This document shows, one piece after another, positions 22,661 to 34,222 of a stretch of 64,000 nucleotides of DNA. Under the pieces are notes generated by a model that worked only from the letters and a program-made list of their open reading frames with translations, was not told where the DNA came from and did not search any database. How positions within the stretch are numbered: the stretch's first letter is position 1; each line of letters begins with the position of its first letter. Source of the stretch: Aedes albopictus (lineage: Eukaryota; Arthropoda; Insecta; Diptera; Culicidae); assembly GCF_035046485.1 (NCBI RefSeq), contig NC_085137.1, positions 343,904,505-343,968,504 on the forward strand, given 5' to 3'. A program made the position numbers and the translations under genes.

Positions 22661-25145
22661 TCTGAGCCGGCCTTCTGATTGTTTACACGATTCTTAACTT
22701 TTTATCGGTAATGTACTTACAAAAATGGTTGTGTTTTAGTAACATAAAGTGTTTGGTTATGGATCTAGATCCAAAAATGGCAACTTGTACCGAATAACTC
22801 TACAAGATCATCTGTGGGGTGGGTAGACTTCTTGAAAATGAAACATGCATTCCAAATTATTCGAAATGTATGTTTAACACTCCACTAAACATTCTCTTCC
22901 ATGTTTAGCAGGACCATTTCAGAGTTACTGTAAATTCAAAGACTTTCAAGTGTTTCCGCTGCCTAAATGCTGCCACGTACATCCTACAGTCAAAGTACAT
23001 TACTTACTCCAGAAGTGGCAGAAGTAGGAAATCTCTACCAACAGCACACGCACACCAAATTCACCCGTGGAAAACTGCTACTTTCTTTCCGAGTGCGAAT
23101 ACCGCACTACATTTCCTATATGTACACATAGGAATGAACTGCCATCGTCGTGGTACCTACTCTAAAAGCCTCCCCAAGTCCGACTGTAGCCAAAAGGCTA
23201 GGAAAGTGACAACGACGATGGAGACAGTAGGAGCGCGCGGCAGCATGGCGTGTCAGTATCATACGCCAGATTACGTTTGCTCGTGCTTGGGTTCCATTAA
23301 GGAAGACTTCCACTCAGTATGTATGTTCAGTTAGCAGAGAGAGGCTGTGCTTCAGATTTGCTTTGCTCTTCTCGAACTCGGTACGGAAATCGGATACGGA
23401 TTAGCTTTCGACATGCTGACAGATTTGGCACAATTGCTGAATTACTTCACCGACTGGTAAAGCATGCTGTTGGTTCTGTGCTCTAAGTGCAGTTTGTTAA
23501 ACTGTTAAGTCGATTGGATGGTTCTTTTTTTTATCTGGAGTATTTTTGTTATCATTTACATAATAACAAACATTTCGACCATATTTCGAGAACACGCATT
23601 AGTCCAGTTGGAAGCAACAAATTTCCTATTTCTGATGGAGCCGTAATGGCACCTACACAGTACACACGTATCCTTGGCCCACTTACATTTCGTAGCTTTT
23701 ACAACGTTCTGCCCTTTATGACAAATGCCAGCATAATGTGGATAAAATAAATCCTCATCCTCCAAAGTACACAATTTGGCAAATCCCGCAGCTGCGGTCG
23801 TGATTAGTGTTAGAACCAGATTTTCCCAAAATGAACTGTGTAATACGCTGTTTTCCTTTTATAACGTGTACTTACATGGAGTCACTAAAGTGAACGAAAG
23901 CCCCACTCCGCCCGTGCTACAAATGGGACAATCAGGCCTCCTGGGGTCCCAACTCGGCGTGAAGCATAGCTCCAGCACGTCGCACCACATCGTCCGAGCT
24001 AGACAAGCAGCACACATTCTTATCTCTTGGCTGGGCTAAAGTCATTGCAGGGCGGAGGATTGCCCCGTGGATGTGATCCACGGGGGCAAATGCGTGGTGG
24101 ATGACTGCCTACGCGCGCCTTTGTGAGACGTGAATTTTGCACGGCGGCCGAACTTTGCTCACGGTATGCGACGAATTTCAACAAAGCAGAAGCCCACCTC
24201 CATCACCACGATAAAAACGTGGATGCTGGAGATTTCGAACGACTAGCTTTAAATTCCATAGCTCTGCAAAACCATTCCAGGGAACAACGGGTCGTCCTCG
24301 GGTGTACCTAATTCACCGGTGTGCTGGGAGGTGGAGGTGAAGCCACGTTCTACAAAGCCTCCGAGACCGGGTCGCTTTTTTTGCTCCCAACCAAACATTT
24401 GAGCTTATTAAAATCATATTTTATGTACCGGTATCCAGTGGGGCCCCTTCGGTGGAACGTGTATTGCTGGACTGAGAGAAAAACAAACATGAACTTTGCT
24501 ACTTTCTTCCACCTTACGCGCGGTAAAATTTTCAAATGAAACGAGTGCTAGCCTAAACTGTTCAGTTCAGCGTTCAGTCTCCCCCTCGATGCAAACGTCT
24601 TCCTCTTGTTTGGCTGACTGGCTCCCGCAACAGAATGTTGAATGGTGGTCGAAAGCGTAGAAAAACCGCAAACAATTTAACCTCAGAACATTTTAAGCGT
24701 ACAACATAAAATGCCATTTACTGCCCCCGGAGAATAATATTTTCTCAGATATGTTCCGATGAAGCCGGTAAGTAAATCAGAAGACTGGCCAGGGGTAGAC
24801 ATCTCCGTCTGTACTTGGTACCGTAAGCCAAAGAAATATTGGTGGACGGTATAAAGTAATTTTACTTTAAATATGAATTCCCAGGATGCTAACGCTTCCT
24901 CGTTACCAAAAGTTTTAAAATTTTATCTATCTCACAGATCAGTGCTTCTTCAAACTTTGCCAACCTACAGGGTTACCAAGGTTGCTTGTCAGTAATATGT
25001 TTTCCCTGTTAGGTACCTAACTTTACAATTATATTATGGGTTACAGCTCGCTTCAAAATTCGTTATGTTGTCGTTTGTTATGCCGTCATTCACATGTAAT
25101 CAAAGTGTCACGCGGACATTCAATCTGCATTTTTCGGCTTTGTAC
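22661..25145. other. Mostly single-copy-looking DNA
   Basis: No gene supported. Contains a strong hairpin at 24060-24088. Short open frames (for example 23776-24039) show no domain. Confidence 0.4.
24060..24088. other. GC-rich hairpin
   Basis: TTGCCCCGTGGAT, a GTG loop and ATCCACGGGGGCAA form a stem of about 13 bp with one bulged G. No terminator or structural RNA assignment is made. Confidence 0.6.
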
Positions 25146-25148
25146 TTA

Positions 25149-25327
25149 GGGCTCATTCACAAATATCATAACGCCAAAATTGACCTATTTTGATAACCAA
25201 CCCCCCCCCCCCCCTCCCCTTCGTAACACTATTTGTAAGGGAAGAATTTTTTTTTTTGTTCGGGCTGTAACACCATCAAGGACACCCACCCACCCCCTCC
25301 AGCGTTATGACATATGTGAACAAGCCC
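25149..25327. mobile_element. PIF/Harbinger-type MITE (179 bp, TTA duplication)
   Basis: Ends GGGCTCATTCACAAATATCA and complement of GGGCTTGTTCACATATGTCA, about 27 bp with few mismatches. TTA flanks both ends (25146-25148 and 25328-25330), the usual Harbinger TWA target. A run of 15 or so C lies inside. Confidence 0.75.
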
Positions 25328-25330
25328 TTA

Positions 25331-26279
25331 GTTCGCCGGCGGCAGACACAGAGTTCATCAAACCGTTGTTGTTCAGGTAATCAGTCACTTTTTTTCGGTT
25401 TTGTGCTTCGTTCGTTGGCAAGACAGCCAACGTTCATTAGTGTGCGGTGAATTGTCAGCTGGAGAGCATACCAACTAAAAGCGTCAAGCATTCAAAACAA
25501 AATTTTGGGTTTGAGAATTTCCTATAGCATAAAAGAACTGGGTGAATTTTATTCAATTTCAGAAGTAGAAGTACATTCAGTCTGTGCGAGCCAATCGAAG
25601 AAAAAAATGTAAAAAGAAAAAAATGCGCCCTAAACACTAAAAATATGCCGTTTTAAACTCGATATTCTTTAATTTAAATGCAATTTTGTTTATGCGCTGG
25701 ATTTCTTGCATCATAACTATTGCTTTTAAACATAACCATCTTTCTTCACTCAACTTATGAAAAGAAAAAGAAGAAAAGAAAAAAAAAATGCACTCAGCGT
25801 AATATTCATCACGGATTTATGTTGGCGACATATAATTTTAATTTTCCTACCTTACACTTCCATTTTTTTCCGTAGAAAGCTGACTTCTAGCTTAAAATTT
25901 TGACAAATTGGACAAAGATGGTCACATGCTTCTAACTACATATTTCTTTTTCTCAAATTTTTACTTTTCCTTAATTTTTAAAACAAGTAAAAGGAAACAA
26001 TTTTTGAGATTTTTCCAAAAATAAAGGCAACGTTCACCGGCTAACTGGAGACCATTATAGATTACCTGTTATTGGCAATTATTTCAAAAGTAAGAAATAC
26101 ATACATTCTTCCACATTATTGCCAATCATTTTTATAACTTCTCGAAATTTGACATTTTTTATTTGATCGAGGATTTCTTCGGATGTATCTTTAATGTATT
26201 CTTTAGTAATTTCTTATGGCTTTTCTACTTCAATATTTCAAGGTATGAGAGGTGCAGTTTCTTGAGAAATTCCTGTACT
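25331..26279. other. AT-rich unassigned DNA with a weak 12-bp repeat near its end
   Basis: No gene. AT-rich sequence; from about 26150 it carries phrases like GGATTTCTTCGG and TTCTTGAGAAATTCC that resemble the 12-bp repeat. Confidence 0.35.
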
Positions 26280-26350
26280 TACACTCCCGATCGAAAGTTT
26301 GGGGTCACCCCCTAAAAAACATGTCATTTTTTAGGCCCATATCTCCACCA

Positions 26351-26635
26351 CCGCCCATATAGCCGAGGCGGTGAACGCACGGGTATTCAGCATGACCATG
26401 CTGAGGGTGACGGGTTCGATTCCCGGTTGGTCCAGGATCTTTTCGTAAAGGAAATTTCCTTGACTTCCTTGGGCATAGAGTATCTTCGTGCCTGCCACAC
26501 GATATACACATGCAAAATGGTCATTGGCAGAGGAAGCTCTCATTTAATAACTGTGGAAGTGCTCATAGAACACTAAGCTGAGAAGCAGGCTTTGTCCCAG
26601 TGAGGACGTTACGCCAATAAGAGAGAGAGAGAGAG
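26351..26635 (+). mobile_element. tRNA-derived SINE (Feilai-type, family 3), nested
   Basis: A-box-like TAGCCGAGGCGGTGAACGC, B box GGTTCGATTCC, the conserved body GAAGCTCTCATTTAATAACT and GCTGAGAAGCAGGCTTTGTC, and a (GA)n tail at 26621-26635. Perfect 10-bp duplications ATCTCCACCA at 26341-26350 and 26636-26645 show retroposition into the host element. Confidence 0.95.
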
Positions 26636-27136
26636 ATCTCCACCAATTTGCGTCCTATTTAAAAATCCTCATTCGAAAGATAATAAGTCAAAGTAACTTT
26701 GAACATGGTTTTGGTGAAAGTTTTTCAAAAATATTTGTATGTAAACTAAACTCAAAGTTGCCAAATTTTCTAAAAAATGAGTATAAACTTACGGAAGTGT
26801 CGCTGGAAATTGGGTCGACCAAACTTTTAGATGAGAGCGGCAATATAGCCTATTTTCTATTAGTTTTCAACTGCTTTTTACCGAACTTGGCTAAAAAATC
26901 TAGGAAAAAGTTATTAAGTAAATTAACTCTTGATGGCATCGACCAAAAGTTTGGGGTCACCCCTCAATATGATGTATCAGCCAAAAGTTTGGGGTCACTA
27001 TCGTAAAACATGTAAAACTGATTTGGTGATCAGTTCGTCATCTATAGTTCAATTTTAGTTGTTTTTGGATCATTTCAAAGATATTTAACTAAATTTACGT
27101 TGAATGTCTTCAATTTAACGTATTCTACGATTTTTA

Positions 27137-28081
27137 AGGACTGTATCGGAAATTAACTATAAACGTTCAAACTACTCTATCTCGAAGCACGGTTGGTCTT
27201 TTCATTCCGGTTCTTTTATGAAATCTTCACAATATAGTTAAGTTTAGAACAGCTTGAAGAAATTTGGAAAATGTTTAGTATTATTGAAAGTATGGTTCTA
27301 TGAGTATAACAATCTGTACAAACTGTATTTCTTTTAAATTTTTTTAACGTTTCAATAATTTGTAGCGAAAAAAATGTGTACGGGGAAAATCTGGAGAATA
27401 ATGATTGTTACTAGCAGTTATGTACACATAACATATCACTCAATACCGACTTTTAAAATTCTTATTTTGGATATAAAAACCTCCAACATTTAGAATATGG
27501 TCTGTTCCAAAAAACACCTACTTTTTGATCGAACTTTGACGCTCTGTTTTAAATATCTTCAGAGGTTATAAAACTCCGTTCTTTGGTTAAGCTACCTCTT
27601 CAATAGATTAAAATACATATCCAATTGAAAAAAATGCAAATTTTCAACTTTATGTATTTTTTATTTGCGTAATCGTTTTTTGAAGACGCATAAAAAAAGA
27701 GTTCCTCGAAAAATGGCCTTTTTTTTCAATTTTAAGAATTGCTCTAAACTGCGGAGGGAATTTTTCTTGATAAAAATAATTTTCCCATATCATGAGCATT
27801 CTGGAAAAGAATATATTTACGCAAAAATAAGAGAAAAAATAGAATATTTTCCCACAGTTTTCGCAATTTCAAAATTTTAGGAGGTGTCCAAAATTTTAAA
27901 AACATAAGTGCAATCTTTGAGATAAAAGTCCAAGTTAAATGATTATTTTTTGGAAATCAGAACTGCCATTCATTATATTAAAGATTTATCTAGTATCTCC
28001 AAAAATAAAGTTATGTCTATTTCGAACAAATTATTTTTAAGGCAATCGCGATCGTTTATAGTTAATTTCCGATACAGTCCT
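27137..28081. mobile_element. TA-flanked inverted-repeat element nested in 26282-28802 (945 bp)
   Basis: Ends AGGACTGTATCGGAAATTAA and its inverse, extending 25 bp or so (through CTATAAACG), with TA at 27135-27136 and 28082-28083. AT-rich interior; the ORF at 27665-27880 is lysine/phenylalanine-rich noise. No transposase. Confidence 0.8.
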
Positions 28082-28805
28082 TATGTATAAAAATGTTGTG
28101 TAAAGTTAACACATTTCAACGTGAGTGTAGAATTAGCATTTAAGTTAAAATACGCATAAATAAAAATTAAAAAAAAAAACATTTCAACGCATTTTAAAAA
28201 ATGAGGCAATTTTACGTTAAGTTTTAGTAAGTAAATTTTAACAAATATGTGTGAATCAATATCTATGCAGTATGTACCATTCATTATCCTTCAAATAAGC
28301 CAAGAAGCAGTAAAATTTAAAGAAAGATGACCAAGATATCAACAAATTACTTATCCATGTTTTACTATAGTGACCCCAAACTTTTGGCCGATACATCATT
28401 TTGAGGGGTGACCCCAAACTTTTGGGTGATGACATCAAGGGTTAAGTTACTTAATAACTTTTTCTCTAGATTTTTTAGCCAAGTTCGGTAAAAAGGAGCT
28501 GAAAGACAATAAAAACAGTTTATATTTCTGCTCTCATTTTAAAATTTGGTCGACCCAATTTCCAGTGACACTGCCGTAAGTTTATATTCATTTTTTTTTT
28601 TGAAAATTTGGCAACTTTGGGATATGTTTACATACAAATATTTTTGAAAAACTTTCACCGAAATCATGTTCAAAGTTACTTTGACTTATTATCTTTCGAA
28701 TAATACCTAGGATTTTGAAATCGGACACAAATTAGTGGAGATATGGACCTAAAAAAGTGACATGTTTTTGAGTGGGTGACCCCAAACTTTTGATCGGGAG
28801 TGTAT

Positions 28806-29016
28806 TTCTTTAAAAAAACACTACACCATCTTCAACCAGAGGTTGCACAGACTGAACAATCACTAACATTAGGCAACTGATTACACAAAACACCCAGATT
28901 TTTCGTTTGACGAAAAGTTTCTTCCGACTGGAGCGGGAATCGAACCATCACTCCGTGGCACTCACAATACGCCTAAACGACTGACGCCGCTAACCGCACG
29001 GCCCCGAAGCCCACGA
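28806..29016 (-). mobile_element. tRNA-derived SINE, family 1, minus strand
   Basis: Complement of the 36567-36785 copy: GACTGGAGCGGGAATCGAAC (B-box region) at about 28935-28955 and CTAACCGCACGGCC (A-box region) near 28990-29003. Its 3' tail lies next to the end of the Tc1-like element at 28802. Confidence 0.85.
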
Positions 29017-29029
29017 AAATAATCAAAAG

Positions 29030-29470
29030 CTTTTTCGGCAGTTTCATTAGGAATTCTTCCGTCATTTTCTTTTAAAATTCATCCCACTGGATATTACTGC
29101 CTATGGCAATACTTTTAAGGATATCTTCGTTAATTTCTCTGGGGATTCTAATGTTAATTTTTTCATAGATTCTTACGGCAAATCTTTTAGGAGTTTCATT
29201 CAGCTATGTACTCAAAAAATTCTCTGTCATTTCCCGAAATTTTTCAGATAATTTATTAAAAAAATACTCCAAGAGAGTTTTCTTTCAGATATTCTTTCGC
29301 AACTGCTGGGAGATCGCCTCCGGCATTTTTTATTGTTATTTCCGACAATTCCTGTAGTAGTTTTTCTCAGGATTTCCTTTGGAATATAACAGTTTTCAGA
29401 GCGCATTTTTTGTGGATTCTCCAACAATTCTTATAGAAATTATGCGATGGCAACTTCCGGAGCTCCTCCG
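29030..29470. repeat. Decayed 12-bp repeat tract
   Basis: Phrases like GGAATTCTTCCGTC, GGATATCTTCGTTAATTTCT and GGATTCTAAT in loose 12-base spacing. Confidence 0.45.
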
Positions 29471-29615
29471 ACAGTTTTTTTTTTGCCTTTCTCGTACACC
29501 AAGGTAGAAGGCTGCGAAAGGCTATATGTTCACTCCAAAAATGAAATTGTGATAGAACGCCCAGAGGGCCAAGTCTTATATACCAATCGACTCAGCTCGA
29601 CGAGTTGAGATGATG

Positions 29616-29675
29616 TCTGTGTGTATGTATGTATGTGTGTATGTATGTGTGTGCGTGTGTATGTGTGTATGTGTA
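29616..29675. repeat. (GTAT/GTGT)n microsatellite
   Basis: Mixed GTAT and GTGT units. The ORF MYVCMCVCM... starting at 29621 comes from this repeat. Confidence 0.9.
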
Positions 29676-29692
29676 CAAAAATGTCACCTCAC

Positions 29693-29761
29693 TTTTGGAT
29701 AGTAAATATCATCCGATTTCAACGCTTTTGTTTGATAGTAAATATCATCCGATTTCAACGC
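29693..29761. repeat. Tandem duplication of about 33-35 bp
   Basis: GATAGTAAATATCATCCGAT followed by TTCAACGC appears twice in direct succession. Confidence 0.9.
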
Positions 29762-30333
29762 GGTTTTTTCGATAAGCTGATGAAAGGTTTTCAAGAAAAC
29801 CAGCTCAGATTACGTTAGAGACCACCGATAGTATTCCACAACCGGTTTCAGGTGTCCCGCCGGAATTGGTCAAATGTAAAAATGAACCATGTAAATTTTT
29901 CGGAACAGGTTAAGGGTCCTACTGGAAGTGGACATACATAAAAGTGAATCAAACCCATGCTTGCGGTACATCAAATCGCTTTTTTGTCAGTAACCTGATA
30001 CATGGATGATAAGAAAATAGGTCCACAGAAGTTACTACCGGTAGTGTTTTTAGTTCCGGGTAACCTGATTAACAGTTGTCAACAGATCACATTTGAATAT
30101 ACCGGTAGTGTTACGGAATCATTTCCGGGGGCCTCGTAAGCAATACAAAATATACTCAGATTACATAAGAGACTACCGGTGGTGTTGCAGAAGCAGCGTT
30201 GGGTTCTTTAGCGAAATTACGAAAGTGAACTAAATGAATGCAAGCGATAGATATGTGTAAGAGAACCAAAAACCTTAAAAACTAAAGCGATCTCATCAAA
30301 TCACCATTTTAGATTCCTGAGACGTAAATTTAC

Positions 30334-30480
30334 AGTAGGATGGATCAACGTTGTATGGAAAAATTAAAATTTAAGCGCATCAGCCTGGAACATTCTTTTA
30401 AATCTTTATTTGCGTCCAAAATTACTGCGCAAAATATTGATGCGGCTGGAGGGCGAGCTCTGTAATGTGGTTGATATTTG
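30334..30480 (+). mobile_element. Fragment of the GTGGGTCAAC foldback family
   Basis: GGATCAACGTTGTATGGA and CAGCCTGGAACA, with TTTGCGTCCAAAATTACTGC, follow the left arm of the element at 38517-39214 with substantial divergence. Confidence 0.6.
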
Positions 30481-30984
30481 AATGTGATATAGCATTGGCA
30501 ATTCAAATTACTGCATTACAAATTCTACATGAATTTTGCAACCAATGATAATAAAATATAGCATAAAATGTGCAGATAAAACTTTGTCAAAGTGTTCTGT
30601 GGAAAAAGTTTAATCCTGACTAGTAATTGTCATCTTGGTATGAATCAGCCACCAGTGAAAATGGTCAAGCAGTCAACTGAAAGGACTGATACTTTCAGCT
30701 CTGCCCATACGTTGAATATAACTTCGGAATAAGTGCCCCAATTTGATGATGACCTTGATTAAATTCTTGATTTTCTAAATAAAGTATTCTCATGATTCAG
30801 AAATTCGTAGGTGGTACAGTCCCAGATCGCTGTTATGAGCATTTCCCCCTTCTCGTCCATTACCAAAGCACAGAGATTTGGGGCTGATCACTGACTCTAA
30901 GGCAAGATTGATTGCGTCGACGGAAAGATCATGAGTACACATTCGACGAGAAAGGCACTATCACCACTAGGTGGATAAATCTGG

Positions 30985-31170
30985 GTTTTTGGAATTCCTC
31001 CCGCAATCTCCTTCGGTATTCATCTGACGAGTTCTCTAAAACTCCTGTGGAACTTTTTCCAAGAATTTCCCTGATGATTCTCAAAAAAACTCCTTCAACA
31101 ATCTCCATGAAAATTCCTCCTATTTTATTTTCTGAAATTACTCCGGAAATTCATTGGATAAATTCAACAG
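30985..31170. repeat. Degenerate 12-bp repeat tract
   Basis: GGAATTCCTCCCGCAATCTC, CTCCTTCAACAATCTC and similar in 12-base steps; source of the 30912-31217 open frame. Confidence 0.55.
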
Positions 31171-31583
31171 CAATATATCGACATTCTATAACTCTCTTTT
31201 ATGTTTTAGTGTTTTAGTAAAATCGAATTTTCTCGGTGAATAAGCTATTTCGGAACATAAAGTAAGCACAAAAATTGCCAATCCAAACCATTCTTAATTT
31301 CTATTCTCTATTTTTTCACAAAACTTTCCCGTTTTCCAACAATTAACGTTTTTCGCGATTTTCCCATACGATTTGACAGTTCTTGACTACCATTCTTCCG
31401 TGAGCTTGAGGTGAGAATGTGAGAAAGTTGACAACCGAGAGTAGCGTAGACAATCGGTTGAATACTAGTGATGGTGTCGCCGCCGAGCTGGAAACTAGAT
31501 GCTATAATGGTTCTGGTCTACACTTTTCGCTGCTGGTGCCAACTGGAAGCATTCAATGGAAAAGTAAACAGCTTTTACCCTAC
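31171..31583. other. Unassigned sequence
   Basis: No gene seen. The 65-residue frame at 31419-31616 has no recognisable domain and runs into the MITE starting at 31584. Confidence 0.3.
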
Positions 31584-32216
31584 ACGCAGAAAAATGAGGC
31601 TTGTTTAAAACAGTAAAACGCATGGTTGATTTTCAAACTGAGCATTTACTTATTCCAAAGTTATATTTATTTTTTCTTACTTAGAGTTTATCGATCAAAA
31701 CAATCAATTCCCATCATTCCATATAACGTTAAAATCTGCATTTGTTTCAACAAAATGGGGACCATAAACATGACCCGGAAGCACTTACACATCTTCCAAA
31801 TTCTTACCCCAACATCGCCACAACGAAGAAAGTGTAGCAAATCCGGAGTGATGTCCAAGTGCAGTTTTGGCCGTGATGGATAACGCGCAGGTATTCAAGA
31901 CTGCATCAAAAAAAAAGTTGGTCGGTTTCGATTTTTTGCCTTTTTTATTCGTTCTTGCTTCCATGCGCTTGTCGAGTGTCTAAAAATAGATTTCCGAGCT
32001 GCCGCAGGAGCTGCCGTCACCAACACAATCACTTCCTGGCTTTGTTAGTGGCAAAAGTGCAGTTGTTTAAATCAATCGGCAAATGAAAATATTTGTATTA
32101 TCAAACAATGGAACAGTTCAGTTTGAACTAGAAATCAGTTTGTCGCTATAACAAACTGGAAAATCGGTTGATTTGAACTAGAATTTCATTGTGTTTACAA
32201 AATATTTTTCTGCGTG
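31584..32216. mobile_element. TA-flanked inverted-repeat element (633 bp)
   Basis: CACGCAGAAAAAT at the left is inverted at the right as ATTTTTCTGCGTG, with TA at 31582-31583 and 32217-32218. The subterminal TTGTTTAAAACAG / GTTTGAACTAG blocks are typical of non-autonomous elements. Interior unassigned. Confidence 0.65.
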
Positions 32217-32275
32217 TATTACACTAGTTTACAAATTAAAAATTAAGTCGTGACTACTAACAACCAAAAATTTAA

Positions 32276-32891
32276 CCCTCTAATACCCAATACCGCCTTT
32301 AGACGGGGTACAGTTTGAGCATTTTTGTAATTTTTGTTTCGTGGAAAATCAATTTTTTTATATTTTTGGCTGATATTTAGGACTGTTTTGTATATTTCAA
32401 AATGGTTTTTGGTGTATTTTAAAGCGTATTTACATTTTTTAAAAATCATTGAAAAATTGATGTTTTAGTCACCTTCTAGAAGTCATTGTTTATTTTGCTT
32501 TTAATCACTGCAATTAACATATTTTAAATTTTTCCTAAATCATTCTATCCTAGTTTTATAGTTTAAGGGAATCAAATACACTCTAAAATTATTTCCCTTA
32601 AAATTACACGGAAAATAAAATTTTCTATGAAAAAAATTTAAAATAAAAATATTTCAACACCAATCATAATATCTCAAAATGTTTTCATCTCAAAAAATCC
32701 GTACCCCAAATAAGCTTTCAGGAAAAATATAAAACTTTGGGGATGTTCAAAAATAAAAATTAGAAAAATCAAAAACTGAAATTCACGAAATCGAGAATTA
32801 AAAAGAATCATCTTCCAAAACATGTTTAAATCGATTTTAGATGACGAAAAATGATATTTAGATCAAAATCAAAAATTTGGGTATTAGAGGG
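32276..32891 (+). mobile_element. piggyBac-type TTAA MITE, copy A (616 bp)
   Basis: CCCTCTAATACCCAA and TTGGGTATTAGAGGG are perfect inverted ends and TTAA flanks both (32272-32275, 32892-32895). Same length as copy B (55289-55904) and about 93-95% similar by eye. AT-rich, no coding capacity. Confidence 0.95.
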
Positions 32892-32984
32892 TTAATGCAT
32901 ATTTATCTGCTGATTTCGAAACCGTGCTTCAAAAAAATTTGAAGTCGTAGAGTTTTTGAATTTTTTTTTTCTTCTGAAAATCAA

Positions 32985-33150
32985 GCTCTACATTTTTCGT
33001 GTTCGTGTTTCGTGTTCGATGGACAAATTGAAATATGAATTATGAAAAGAAATCCACGTGCTCCGGTGAGAATCGAACCTTTGACTCCCAATTCACTAGA
33101 CGGGCGCTTCTTTCCTCCAAACTGCGGACCAACTGGCCATCTACGTCTCC
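32985..33150 (-). mobile_element. tRNA-derived SINE, minus strand
   Basis: On the minus strand an A-box-like CCAGTTGGTCCGCAGTTTGG and B box GGTTCGATTCTC (complement at about 33068-33079) precede the 3' body. Acceptor pairing is poor, so this is a SINE and not a tRNA gene. Limits approximate. Confidence 0.6.
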
Positions 33151-33479
33151 TGAAGGCACTACCGTAATAGGTATGTCGAGAACTGATCCGTCGGAAGTCC
33201 AATGGCCTACTAATTATCATACCGATAAGTCATCGGATAGACAATGCCCAGCTCACGACATTATTCATGCACACTGGACACAACAGAGACATGTAGATGT
33301 TCATCGAATGCCAACCGAAGAGATTTCAAATCGTCAGTCTTGAATGAAAAGTCGAAAAAAAATCCGCCTTACAGGTATTTTTTTCTTTCATGGTTTCGAA
33401 CTCAGGGCAAGATTCAACACTAAAAATGATCATCAGCTTACAAGTTCAAAAATGCTGTAAACTAATGTTAATAAAGGAA

Positions 33480-34000
33480 TTTTCCGACCATTTCCTCAGT
33501 AACTCACCGGATTATGTGTCATACCTTCCTCAAAGAAGTCCAACAACTTCTCTAAAAAGAATTTGTTCAGCCATTCCTTGGGATTTTAAATTTTTCAGTA
33601 TATTCACTGGCCTTTTTGGGGTTTCTTTGAATTTTTTTCAGGAATTGCTCTGGTGATTTCATTCGAAACACGTTTACCTGCCTATTAATATAGGAATTCA
33701 TTTCAACTTCTTCAGGAATACTTTCTTCAATTTCTTTAGAAATTCCAGTAGTTCTTCTAATATTACATTCTGATAATTTCTTGGAACTACTCCGGAAAAC
33801 TCCTGGAAGAACTCGGCAGCAATTTATGCGGAAGCTACTCTGAGAATTTCTTCAGAAAGTATTGCTTCAATTTGTTCAAAAGTAAGTTCAAGATCATTTC
33901 TTCTGGAATGCCTTCGATGATTCCTGCGGTAAATAATTTTAAGGCTGCTCCTGTTTTTTATTCAAAGTTGCCTCCAGCCATTTGTTTCAAAGCGTTATCT
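33480..34000. repeat. Degenerate 12-bp repeat tract
   Basis: Phrases such as GGAATTGCTCTGGTGATTTC, GGAATTCATTTCAACTTCTT and GGAATGCCTTCGATGATTCC in 12-base steps. Confidence 0.6.
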
Positions 34001-34045
34001 AAAAAGTGAACAAATTGAAAATTTTCACCTTTGAACACGCTTTAA

Positions 34046-34129
34046 CCCCTTCGAGACGACTTTTTCCACCAACCTCGCTGCTGTAGAACGCGTCAGCGAG
34101 ATGCAAATGATCCAACCGTCCTGAAAGGG
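34046..34129. mobile_element. Mini TTAA element (84 bp)
   Basis: TTAA at 34042-34045 and 34130-34133 flank imperfect inverted ends CCCCTTCGAGACGAC / complement CCCTTTCAGGACGGT. No coding capacity. Confidence 0.6.
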
Positions 34130-34162
34130 TTAAAAGGCTCTAAAACCAGGAAAGAAAAAAAA

Positions 34163-34222
34163 ATACAAAAATGCTCAAACTAGAGCCCGTCTAAAGGCGG
34201 AGTTAGTTATTAGAGGGTTAAG
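34163..34222 (-). mobile_element. End fragment of the 616-bp TTAA MITE
   Basis: CAAAAATGCTCAAACTAGAG, CCGTCTAAAGGCGG and TTATTAGAGGG then TTAA match, inverted, the first 60 bases or so of copies A and B. Confidence 0.8.

Larger units (their letters stand above)
26282..28802. mobile_element. Tc1/mariner-type element (2521 bp with nested insertions)
   Basis: Ends CACTCCCGATCGAAAGTTTG and the complement ending CGGGAGTG, flanked by TA (26280-26281 and 28803-28804). The motif AAAGTTTGGGGTCAC also occurs internally in each arm. Two later insertions sit inside: a SINE (26351-26635) and a second TA-element (27137-28081). Removing them leaves about 1.28 kb with long inverted arms and no transposase frame. 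Related to the shorter element at 42860-43439. Confidence 0.85.
29484..30960. mobile_element. Inverted-terminus element with internal subrepeats (about 1.5 kb)
   Basis: TTTGCCTTTCTCGTAC at the left is matched in inverse by ACGAGAAAGGCA at the right (near 30947-30958). Inside are a (GTAT/GTGT)n stretch, a 30-bp tandem duplication (29693-29761) and several ACCGGTAGTGTT-type subrepeats (30039, 30101, 30175). No ORF of note. Superfamily unknown; outer limits approximate. Confidence 0.5.
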
